Part shown: piece by piece, positions 1 to 6,023 of the stretch | Numbering within the stretch: position 1 is the first letter of the stretch | How the letters are laid out: every line of letters begins with the position of its first letter | NCBI GenBank assembly: GCA_030043215.1 | Contig: JASHYG010000340.1 | Location: 1-6,855 of the forward strand | DNA: 6,855 nt | Direction of reading: 5' to 3' | Source of the DNA: Gammaproteobacteria bacterium | GTDB lineage: Bacteria > Pseudomonadota > Gammaproteobacteria > Steroidobacterales > Steroidobacteraceae | Notes under the pieces: model-generated | Told to the model about the DNA's origin: nothing | What the model saw: only the letters and a program-made list of their open reading frames with translations | Database searches by the model: none | Position numbers and translations under genes: made by a program

Positions 1-1236
1 ATTGCCGAGAATACCCGCACGACGGAGGGCTTCCTGCCGGAAGCCGACGCCGTGATCATGGTCTCCGGCTACGACGGCCCCCTCACTCAAGAGGAGCTGC
101 TCGCCGCAGGCTCTCTCTCCCGCGCGAATCGCAAGCTGTTCTTCGTCCTCAACAAGCACGACATGGCGGCGCCGCAGGCCCGGCCGGAGGTCGAGAATTA
201 CGTCCGCGCCCGCCTGGCGGAAGTCTGTGGCCCGGATGCGCCGCCGATCTTCTCGCTGTCCGCGCGCGAGGCGTTGGCCGCAAAATCCAGCGGAAACGCC
301 GCGGCGCTCGCCGCGAGCGGAATCGATGGGCTCGAGCGAGCCCTGACGCGCTTTCTGGTCGATGAGAGGAGCGCGCAGTTGCTGCGCTCGATGTGCGACC
401 GCGCATCGCAGCTGCTCGCCACTCTCGACGGCGACCCCTCGCCACTCCGCGCCCGCCTCGATGGGCTGGCCGGTCTCTCTCAGTTCCGCCTCTCCGCTCC
501 CGCGGCTCCGGCCGCCGGCGGCCACGATGTCTCGCGCGTCGCCGAACGCTCGTTCAGGATGGAGGAGTGCGCCATTTGCGCGCGCGTCGCCGACACACTG
601 TTCGACTTCATGCGGCAATATCAGTATGACTTGGTGACTCGCGCCGAGGAGCGGGAGCGGCTGGCCTCCGCGGGCGGCCTCTGCGCGCCGCACACGTGGC
701 TCTACGCCTCGCTAGCCTCCGATCGCGACGTGTGCGTCGCGCTCACTCCACTCGCGAAGCGGCTCGCGACCGATCTGCGTGCGGCGAGCTCCTCGCCGGT
801 GCAGCCTGACGGTGCACGGCAAAGCGCCCACGACGCTGCGCCGAGCTGCCCGGTCTGCGCGGTCGAGGGCGCGGCTCAGTCGCGAGCGGTCTCGGAGCTC
901 GCGCGGATGCACGAGGCTCCCCCGAGCGGCGAGCCCGGCAACGTGCCCTCGCTCTGCCTGCCGCATCTTCGCCTGATCGCATCGCAGCTCGGCGATCGGC
1001 CCCTCACCCGCGCGCTGGAGCGACGGCAGAGCATGGCGGCCGAGCGCCTCGCCGAGGACATGCAGCGCTATGTGATGAAGCGAGACGCCATCCGCGCGGG
1101 ACTCGCGAGCGACGAGGAGACTCAGGCGGCACGACGCGCGACCTCCTTCGTCGCTGGGCACCGGGCCATCGCGGCTCGGGATCGCGCCATCACGCCACAG
1201 GATCGCAGCGTCGCGCCCCGGGGCCGCGGCGGTTGA
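1..1236 (+). CDS. Dynamin-like GTPase with C-terminal paired Cys/His (CxxC...CxPH) modules, 5'-truncated
   Basis: The reading frame is open from base 1, so the gene starts upstream of the window; 411 codons are visible. The first residues (NTRTTEGFLPEADAVI, from base 10) match the segment after the G3 motif of bacterial dynamin-like GTPases. NKHD at 151-162 is the G4 guanine-specificity motif, and FSLSA at 250-264 fits G5. The P-loop and G3 must lie upstream. The helical region after the GTPase domain is short. It is followed by two similar putative zinc-binding modules: CAIC (568-579) with CAPH (682-693), and CPVC (847-858) with CLPH (955-966). This CxxC...CxPH spacing resembles the DUF6062 type. 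The C-terminus is a low-complexity Ala/Arg-rich tail with repeated RDRAI/QDRSV-like units. Dynamin-like proteins remodel or tether membranes using GTP; the role of the Cys/His part is unknown. A stem-loop at the stop codon and a new promoter after it suggest it is not co-transcribed with the next operon. The GTPase call is firm; the DUF6062 resemblance is less sure. Confidence 0.85.
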   Translation: MAENTRTTEGFLPEADAVIMVSGYDGPLTQEELLAAGSLSRANRKLFFVLNKHDMAAPQARPEVENYVRARLAEVCGPDAPPIFSLSAREALAAKSSGNAAALAASGIDGLERALTRFLVDERSAQLLRSMCDRASQLLATLDGDPSPLRARLDGLAGLSQFRLSAPAAPAAGGHDVSRVAERSFRMEECAICARVADTLFDFMRQYQYDLVTRAEERERLASAGGLCAPHTWLYASLASDRDVCVALTPLAKRLATDLRAASSSPVQPDGARQSAHDAAPSCPVCAVEGAAQSRAVSELARMHEAPPSGEPGNVPSLCLPHLRLIASQLGDRPLTRALERRQSMAAERLAEDMQRYVMKRDAIRAGLASDEETQAARRATSFVAGHRAIAARDRAITPQDRSVAPRGRGG

Positions 1237-1246
1237 CCGCGGCCCC
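1220..1246 (+). terminator. GC-rich stem-loop at the stop codon of the dynamin-like gene
   Basis: A perfect 10-bp inverted repeat, GGGGCCGCGG (1220-1229) and CCGCGGCCCC (1237-1246), encloses a 7-nt loop that contains the TGA stop (1234-1236). Only TT follows, with no U-tract, so this is not a textbook intrinsic terminator. It may still pause RNA polymerase or act as a 3'-end stabiliser. It sits directly before the -35-like element of the next operon, which fits an insulating role. Confidence 0.45.
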
Positions 1247-1276
1247 TTGCGGATTGGCTTCGGCAGCTCGTACACT
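1247..1276 (+). promoter_or_regulatory. Putative sigma70-like promoter of the riboswitch operon
   Basis: TTGCGG (1247-1252) and TACACT (1271-1276) are separated by 18 nt and each resembles the sigma70 consensus. The predicted transcription start, about seven bases after the -10, falls near 1282-1284, just before the first paired base of the fluoride aptamer at 1287. This agreement in position is the main support; the individual boxes are only moderately good. Confidence 0.4.
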
Positions 1277-1282
1277 CTTCGC

Positions 1283-1330
1283 GACTGGAGATGGCATTCC
1301 TCCTACCGCCTTGTGGCTGATGATGCCTGC
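1283..1330 (+). promoter_or_regulatory. Fluoride riboswitch (crcB motif) aptamer
   Basis: The RNA matches the fluoride riboswitch point by point. Stem 1 is GGAG (1287-1290) paired with CTCC (1300-1303), and its loop begins with the conserved (G)ATG and contains GGCAT (1293-1297). A short linker, TACC (1304-1307), leads to a hairpin GCC-TTGT-GGC (1308-1317). This is followed by the conserved CTGATG (1317-1322), and ATGCC (1323-1327) pairs with GGCAT to close the pseudoknot. From memory, the well-studied Pseudomonas syringae aptamer shares the GGAGATGGCATTCCTCC and GCTGATGATGCCT segments almost exactly. The second hairpin is shorter here (3 bp), and the 3' tail reads CCTGC where CCTAC is usual. 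In the family, fluoride bound through Mg2+ ions stabilises the pseudoknot and turns on downstream genes. It lies in the leader of the AAA-MutS-MutS operon, not in front of the nearby crcB. Confidence 0.92.
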
Positions 1331-1365
1331 GATCGCTCGTCTCGATGGCACAGAGGCATCCGATG
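1322..1365 (+). promoter_or_regulatory. Riboswitch expression platform: SD-occluding alternative pairing
   Basis: GATGCCT (1322-1328), which includes the 3' strand of the aptamer pseudoknot, is perfectly complementary to AGGCATC (1354-1360). The latter overlaps the Shine-Dalgarno AGAGG (1352-1356) that stands 6 nt before ATG 1363. The two pairings exclude each other. Without fluoride, GATGCCT could mask the SD; with fluoride it would be held in the aptamer and the SD freed. No U-tract follows, so translational rather than terminator control is more likely. The pairings are visible in the sequence; the regulatory direction is inferred from the ON-switch behaviour of the family. Confidence 0.6.
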
Positions 1366-2157
1366 GTCACGACTTCCCCGTATGCAAGGGCCGGCAGCTT
1401 TGCGCGTAGCGCGATGGGCCGACGCGGCTCGAACGTGCGCCCTTACGATGCAGCCTTTGTCGCGGCTTTGGAGACCCGGCTGCAGAACGGCGAGCACCTC
1501 GCCCTCTATGGACCGCGCGGCAGCGGGAAGTCGGCCGTGCTCGCGGAGCTCGAGTCGCGGCTCGTGCGGGCGCACGTTCCTTGCGGGCTCTCGGCCGTCA
1601 CCTCGACGCTCGATGATGTGACGCGCGCGCTCGCGCGGGCTTATCCTGCCGTCGATACGCTCGATGTCACGCGGCGCACGGCGCGATATCGCCTGCGGAC
1701 GGCCGCCGATCAGCGTGCGGGCGTGCTGCTCCTCGATCATCTCGATTGCGTGAGCAACGCCATGGTCTCCTTCCTGCGCCGGCTGCATGGCGGGCTCGTC
1801 GGAGCGCTGTCGGCGGTCGATGTCGACGATCAGCGCGAGCGTCAAGAGATGAAGCCATGGAGATTCGGGGCTCTGTCGGTGCGCATGCCGCTGACCTCCG
1901 CGCGGCGCCTGCGGCGGCTCCTCGATGCGCGGCGCGAGAGCTTGAATCTTCCGGCGCTCGAGCCCGAGGAGCAGCAGCGGCTGCTCGCCGCCGCGAGAGG
2001 CCGGCCGGGCTGGATCGTTCAATGCACGGAGCTCGCGCGGGACGGGCGCTACTGGAGCGGCCGGAAGCTCTTTCTGACCGTGCTGTGCACCGATACCGAG
2101 GTCGCCGTGCGGTATGGCGCGCTCGATTTGGTTCGGCCCGCGGCGCCTCGGCATTGA
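1363..2157 (+). CDS. AAA+/ORC-Cdc6-like P-loop ATPase, first gene of the fluoride-riboswitch operon
   Basis: A 264-residue ATPase. Walker A is GPRGSGKS (residues 50-57). Walker B is VLLLDHLD (121-128), with Asp rather than the usual Glu near the catalytic position. A later LPALEPEEQQRLL segment and GRPGWI near the C-terminus resemble the lid/sensor region of ORC/Cdc6- or ExeA-type AAA ATPases. There is no signal peptide or membrane segment, so it should act in the cytoplasm. The start at 1363 is chosen because AGAGG lies 6 nt upstream and is the very segment the riboswitch can mask; an in-frame ATG at 1345 has no SD, and one at 1414 is also possible. The stop is 18 nt before the TTG start of the first MutS-like gene in the same frame, so co-transcription is near certain. 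A loader or regulator role for the MutS-like pair is a guess. The exact AAA subfamily is not recognised. Confidence 0.85.
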   Translation: MVTTSPYARAGSFARSAMGRRGSNVRPYDAAFVAALETRLQNGEHLALYGPRGSGKSAVLAELESRLVRAHVPCGLSAVTSTLDDVTRALARAYPAVDTLDVTRRTARYRLRTAADQRAGVLLLDHLDCVSNAMVSFLRRLHGGLVGALSAVDVDDQRERQEMKPWRFGALSVRMPLTSARRLRRLLDARRESLNLPALEPEEQQRLLAAARGRPGWIVQCTELARDGRYWSGRKLFLTVLCTDTEVAVRYGALDLVRPAAPRH

Positions 2158-2175
2158 CATTGAGAGGCAGCGCCA

Positions 2176-3708
2176 TTGGCGTTCCACAGCATCCTGTTCG
2201 AGAGGCCTGTCGGGGGCGAGATCGAGGCGCCGGAAGCTCCCGAGTTCTTCCGCGACCTGAATCTCGATCAGATCGTCGGCTCCATCACCGCCGGCCGCGA
2301 CGAGTACCGGCTCGCATCGATCTTTTTCAGGCCGTTGCACGATGCCGCAGCGATTCGCTACCGGCACGAGGTCTTCCGCGACCTCGAGCGCGCGGCGCTC
2401 GCGCGCCACATTGCGGCCTTCGCCGAGGGCATGCGCCGGATCCGCGACCGGCTCGCCGAGGCGGAAAAGCTCCACTACCTCCGCCAGAAGCAGCGCTGCT
2501 TTCTCGACGCGGTGGCAATCTACTGCGAGGCTGTCGTCAGCCTCACGCACGGTCTGGCCGAGGCTGCTCCGCGCTCGCGAGGCCTACGGGATTTCCTGGA
2601 CTTTCTCGCGGCCTACGCCGCGTCCGGGCCGCTCACGGCGCTCGAGTCGGAGACGCGCGCCCTGCAAACGAGCTTGTCGGCGATCGAGTACGGGCTCGCC
2701 ATCGAAGGCAACCGCGTCGAGGTCCAGCGGTACGAGTCGGAGGCAGACTACGGCGCCGAGGTGCTCGAGACCTTCGAGAAGTTCAAGCAGGGCGCGGCCC
2801 GGACCTACGCGTTCAAATTCTACGACTCGCTCGACATGAACCACGTCGAGGCGGCGGTACTCGACCGTGTGGCCTTGCTCTTTCCTGACGTCTTCTCTGC
2901 TCTAAGCGAGTACTGCGAGCGCCATCGCGAGTGGCTCGATCCCACGATCCGCAGCTTCGACCGGGAGGTGCAGTTCTACATCGCCTGCCTCGAGCATGCC
3001 GAGCGATTCAAGCCCGCCGCGCTCGCCTTCTGCTATCCCGACGTTATGGACCGCTCCAAGGAGGTGTACGCCGAAGAGGCTTTCGACCTCGCCTTGGCCG
3101 ACAAGCTCGTCCGCGACAAGGGCCAAGTGGTCACGAACGAGTTCCATCTCGCTGACCCGGAGCGGATCTTGGTGGTGTCCGGAGCCAATCAGGGCGGCAA
3201 GACCACCTTCTCCCGGATGTTCGGGCAGCTCCACTATCTTGCGAGCCTCGGTTGCCCCGTTCCGGCGCGGAAGGCGAGGCTCTTGCTCTTCGATCGGCTG
3301 TTCACCCATTTCGAGAGAGAGGAGGAGGTCCAGAGCCTGAGCGGCAAGCTCGAGGACGAGCTCGTGCGGATGCACGGGATTCTGCGCGAGGCGACATCGA
3401 GCAGCATCATCATCATGAACGAGAGCTTCGGGTCCACGACGCTGAGCGATGCGTTATTCCTCAACAAGGAGATCCTGCGGCGGATCATCGAGCGGGATAC
3501 GCTTTGTGTCTGCGTGACCTTTCTCGACGAGCTCGCGTCCCTCGGCCCGCAGACGGTGAGCATGATGAGCACGGTGGATCCCCGCGACCCTGCGGTGCGG
3601 ACGTTCAAGGTCGTCCGGCAGCCGGCCGACGGGCTCGCCTATGCGCTCGCCATTGCCCAGAAGTACCGTCTGTCGTACCAGGATCTGAGGGAGCGCATCG
3701 CGCCGTGA
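2176..3708 (+). CDS. MutS-like ATPase A (MutS core plus ABC-type ATPase domain; no mismatch-binding domain)
   Basis: 510 residues with an N-terminal helical MutS-core-like part (a recognisable RYRHEVFRDLE segment at 61-71) and a C-terminal ABC-type ATPase of the MutS family. Walker A is GANQGGKTT (336-344), the signature is LSGKLEDEL (388-396), and Walker B is IIIMNES ending at 417. The Walker B Asp is replaced by Asn415, and the TH motif of the switch region is VTFLDELA, without His. The protein is much shorter than MutS (about 850 residues) and lacks the Phe-x-Glu mismatch-recognition and connector domains; there is no Smr nuclease domain as in MutS2. The start is TTG at 2176, supported by GAGAGG at 2162-2167 and by in-frame stops just upstream (2155, 2161). 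It ends by overlapping the GTG start of MutS-like B. Probably a partner of B; the substrate is unknown. Confidence 0.9.
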   Translation: MAFHSILFERPVGGEIEAPEAPEFFRDLNLDQIVGSITAGRDEYRLASIFFRPLHDAAAIRYRHEVFRDLERAALARHIAAFAEGMRRIRDRLAEAEKLHYLRQKQRCFLDAVAIYCEAVVSLTHGLAEAAPRSRGLRDFLDFLAAYAASGPLTALESETRALQTSLSAIEYGLAIEGNRVEVQRYESEADYGAEVLETFEKFKQGAARTYAFKFYDSLDMNHVEAAVLDRVALLFPDVFSALSEYCERHREWLDPTIRSFDREVQFYIACLEHAERFKPAALAFCYPDVMDRSKEVYAEEAFDLALADKLVRDKGQVVTNEFHLADPERILVVSGANQGGKTTFSRMFGQLHYLASLGCPVPARKARLLLFDRLFTHFEREEEVQSLSGKLEDELVRMHGILREATSSSIIIMNESFGSTTLSDALFLNKEILRRIIERDTLCVCVTFLDELASLGPQTVSMMSTVDPRDPAVRTFKVVRQPADGLAYALAIAQKYRLSYQDLRERIAP

Positions 3709-5336
3709 AGGCCTACCTCATGTTCCGGGACCGGGACTTCGATCCAAAGGGCAGCTTACCCGCGGCGGCCACCGCCTTGACGCAGGATCTCGGGCTCGAC
3801 ACGCTGCTCGATGCGATGGCCGCCGGGGACGAGTTCCTGCGCGGGGTCGCGCAGACGGCTGTCCTCGCGAGTCTTGCGGAGCCTGCGCAGATCGGCTATC
3901 GGCAGCGCATTCTTGCCGATTGCCTGGAGCAGCCTGCGGTCGTGAGGGGGATCTATGCCCTCGCCGTCGAGGCCCTCGAGCGCGAGCGCAAGATCTGGGG
4001 ATGGACCCTCAACCGCTACCCCGAGGGGCTGCTGCATCGCTCGCTCGACGTCCTCCAGATGTTTCTCGAGCTGCTGAGGCGTTTGCGGCGCATCGCCGAC
4101 GAGCGCGCTCCGGCATTCGGCTCCGAGGGCTTCGGGAGATTCTTCCGTATGCTCGCGGAGGAGCTCGACGACAGCTACCTGCGGACGGTCGAAGACCATC
4201 TGTCGCGCCTGAGGTTTCGCGGCGGGGTTCTCATGAGCGCGGAGCTCGGCGCAGGCAACAAGGGGGTCCGGTACGTCCTGCGCAAGCCTCGGGAGGCCGC
4301 GCAGGGCCTGCTCCAGCGCATTCAATCCTGGGTCGAGCAGATCGCCGCCTCCGAGAAGACGAGTCTTGTCTATCAGGTGGCCGACCGCGACGAGGCGGGC
4401 TTGCAGGCTCTCGCCGACCTTCGCAGCCGCGGAGTGGCTCTCGTCGCGGGGAGCCTCGGCCAGTCGGCCGATCACATTCTCGGCTTCTTTGCGATGCTGC
4501 GCGCGGAGCTCGGCTTCTACGTCGGCTGCCTCAATCTGCGCGACCGTCTCGCGGAGAAAGGCGAGCCGCTTGCGATGCCGGAGCCGTTGCCTGCGGGTGA
4601 GGCCGCTTTCTGCGCCCGCGGGCTCTATGACGTGTCGCTGAGCTTGAGCGTGCGGGAGAGGGTCGTCGGCAACGATGTGAGCGCCGATCGCAAGCGGCTG
4701 GTCATGATCACCGGCGCCAACCGAGGCGGCAAAACGACGTTCCTGCGCAGCGTCGGACAGGCACAGCTCATGATGCAGTGCGGGCTCTTTGCGCCGGCCG
4801 AGTCCTTCCGCGCCTCCGTGTGTGCCGGCCTCGCCACCCACTACAAGCGCGAGGAAGACGCCGGCATGAGGAGCGGGAAGCTCGACGAGGAGCTGAGCCG
4901 CATGAGCACCCTCATCGACGAGGTGCGGCGCGGCAGCATCGTGCTGCTCAACGAATCGTTCGCCTCGACGAACGAGCGGGAGGGGTCGGAGATCGCGCGG
5001 CAAGTCGTCCGGGCGCTGCTCGAGGCCGGTATCCGCATCTTCTACGTCACGCACCTCTACGATCTCGCGCAGGGCCTGTATCTCGCGGACCGGGAGCGAG
5101 CCCTGTTCCTGCGCGCGGAGAGGCTGCCGGACGGACGGCGGACGTTTCGCCTCATCGAGGGCGAGCCGCTCCCGACTAGCTACGGCGTCGATCTCTATCG
5201 GCGCATCTTCGGCGGGGCTCGTGCGGCCGGCACCGCGGACTCGGCGGCCGCCTCCCCGGTGCGCTATACGCAGTCTCCTACGGACGGAGGATCCGCCGCG
5301 TCCGGATTGATCACGCCGAAGCACGCGGGAGTGTAA
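3705..5336 (+). CDS. MutS-like ATPase B, tandem paralogue of A
   Basis: 543 residues. The GTG start at 3705 overlaps the stop of gene A (GTGA), with GAGGGAG at 3687-3693, so translation is probably coupled. The N-terminus VKAYLMFRDRDFDP looks conserved and supports this start over ATG 3720. Domain order is as in A: a helical core (YRQRILAD at 65-72) followed by a MutS-type ATPase with Walker A GANRGGKTT (337-345), signature RSGKLDEEL, and Walker B IVLLNES with Asn416 in place of Asp. Unlike A it keeps the switch His (YVTHLYDLA, His450). The motifs of A and B sit within one residue of each other, so they are full-length paralogues that have diverged strongly. The last 40 or so residues are Ala/Gly/Ser-rich and unlikely to fold; the final 73 nt overlap the convergent DUF190 gene. 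A heterodimer with A that acts on nucleic acid is inferred. Confidence 0.9.
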   Translation: MKAYLMFRDRDFDPKGSLPAAATALTQDLGLDTLLDAMAAGDEFLRGVAQTAVLASLAEPAQIGYRQRILADCLEQPAVVRGIYALAVEALERERKIWGWTLNRYPEGLLHRSLDVLQMFLELLRRLRRIADERAPAFGSEGFGRFFRMLAEELDDSYLRTVEDHLSRLRFRGGVLMSAELGAGNKGVRYVLRKPREAAQGLLQRIQSWVEQIAASEKTSLVYQVADRDEAGLQALADLRSRGVALVAGSLGQSADHILGFFAMLRAELGFYVGCLNLRDRLAEKGEPLAMPEPLPAGEAAFCARGLYDVSLSLSVRERVVGNDVSADRKRLVMITGANRGGKTTFLRSVGQAQLMMQCGLFAPAESFRASVCAGLATHYKREEDAGMRSGKLDEELSRMSTLIDEVRRGSIVLLNESFASTNEREGSEIARQVVRALLEAGIRIFYVTHLYDLAQGLYLADRERALFLRAERLPDGRRTFRLIEGEPLPTSYGVDLYRRIFGGARAAGTADSAAASPVRYTQSPTDGGSAASGLITPKHAGV

Positions 5337-5617
5337 GCGTAGAACAGCCGGACCTTTTCCTGATGCAGCCGGTCGAGGAGCTTCTGGGCCTCCTCCTGCG
5401 TCACGATGAACTCCACCTCGACGGTGAGCGTGCCGGCGAGCTCGAAGAAGTGGGCCTCGTGCAGCGTGTGATGCCTGCCGAATCCCGCCATGGCACGGAA
5501 CGCGGAGCCGCCGCGGATGCCGAGCTTGTTCGCCTGCTCGAGCAGCCACTCCCACACGAGCCGGCCGCGGTGGCGCTGATTCTCGTGCACGTAGAATCGG
5601 AAGAACGATCCTTGCAT
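5264..5617 (-). CDS. DUF190 (PII-like) protein, second gene of the crcB operon
   Basis: 117 residues matching the DUF190 family, small proteins with a PII-like ferredoxin fold often encoded beside crcB. Visible family features are RHRGRLVWEWLLEQA (15-29), GIRGGSAFRAMAGFGRH (33-49), HFFELAGTLTVEVEF (56-70), and a terminal YTPACFGVI (95-103). The family usually ends near this point; the last 14 residues are an extra tail. The ATG at 5617 has GAGGGG 6 nt upstream (minus-strand sense). The start lies 25 nt after the crcB stop, so the two genes form an operon. A regulatory or accessory role in fluoride export is inferred from the constant neighbourhood. Its 3' end overlaps the convergent MutS-like B gene. 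Confidence 0.92.
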   Translation of the reverse strand: MQGSFFRFYVHENQRHRGRLVWEWLLEQANKLGIRGGSAFRAMAGFGRHHTLHEAHFFELAGTLTVEVEFIVTQEEAQKLLDRLHQEKVRLFYAYTPACFGVINPDAADPPSVGDCV

Positions 5618-5642
5618 GATGATCCCCTCGGGGCCGTTCCCC

Positions 5643-6023
5643 TCAACCCCTCAGCCATTCAACCGTGCCGATCCCGGCGATCACCATGAGCAGCGAGCCG
5701 AAGAGATGGACGGCGACTTCGCCCAACGCCCAAAGCACCTGTCCCTCGCGCAGGAGCGTGACGAGCTCCGCCGAGAACGTGGAGAACGTGGACAGTCCGC
5801 CGCAGAAGCCCGTGATGACGAACAGCCGCCACTCCGGCGCGATTGCGCTAAACGACGAGAAGAACGCGATGGCCGCACCGATGATGTAGCCGGCGCCGAG
5901 ATTGACGGCGATCGTGCCCGGCGGGATCGTCGGGAAATAGCTGTTCAGCTTCGAGCCGAGCCACCAGCGCAGGAGGGTGCCCAGGGCGCCTCCAATGCCT
6001 ATGACGAGGATGGATTTCCACAT
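5643..6023 (-). CDS. crcB: CrcB/Fluc fluoride ion channel
   Basis: 126 residues, the normal length for the family. It has four hydrophobic segments, roughly residues 3-22, 36-56, 64-88 and 97-121. Family hallmarks are [10 protein letters not shown] (11-20), GTIAVN (36-41) with the pore Asn41, and [14 protein letters not shown] (71-84) carrying the conserved phenylalanines that line the fluoride path. CrcB forms an antiparallel dual-topology dimer in the inner membrane and lets fluoride leave the cell down its gradient. The ATG at 6023 is chosen because AAGGG lies 7 nt upstream and the first residues MWKSIL are typical; an upstream extension of the frame to 6233 has no family similarity. It is followed by the DUF190 gene. 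I find no fluoride aptamer in its own leader; a weak -10-like TAGAAT lies at 6100-6095 (minus strand). Confidence 0.97.
   Translation of the reverse strand: MWKSILVIGIGGALGTLLRWWLGSKLNSYFPTIPPGTIAVNLGAGYIIGAAIAFFSSFSAIAPEWRLFVITGFCGGLSTFSTFSAELVTLLREGQVLWALGEVAVHLFGSLLMVIAGIGTVEWLRG

Noticed and set aside
1291..1320. Nine-codon ORF (ATG 1291 to TGA 1318) that looked like a leader peptide
   Set aside because: The ATG is part of the conserved fluoride aptamer loop, and the GGAG before it is a stem strand with no proper spacing; the riboswitch explains the sequence.
1345..1362. Earlier ATG start for the AAA gene
   Set aside because: It has no SD and lies in the loop of the proposed expression platform; ATG 1363 has AGAGG at ideal spacing. 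It would only add six residues.
1303..2550. 415-codon minus-strand open frame opposite the AAA and MutS-like A genes
   Set aside because: It spans two well-supported plus-strand genes, its composition is typical of an antisense GC-rich shadow, and no domain is recognisable.
3252..3704. Upstream extension of the MutS-like B frame into MutS-like A
   Set aside because: The frame is open by chance; the extension is unlike the family, while GTG 3705 gives a typical N-terminus and overlaps the stop of A.
3756..5555. 599-codon open frame on the minus strand opposite MutS-like B
   Set aside because: Its translation is Arg/Ala/His-rich and low-complexity, with no family motifs. It is a shadow of high-GC coding on the other strand and runs across the real DUF190 gene.
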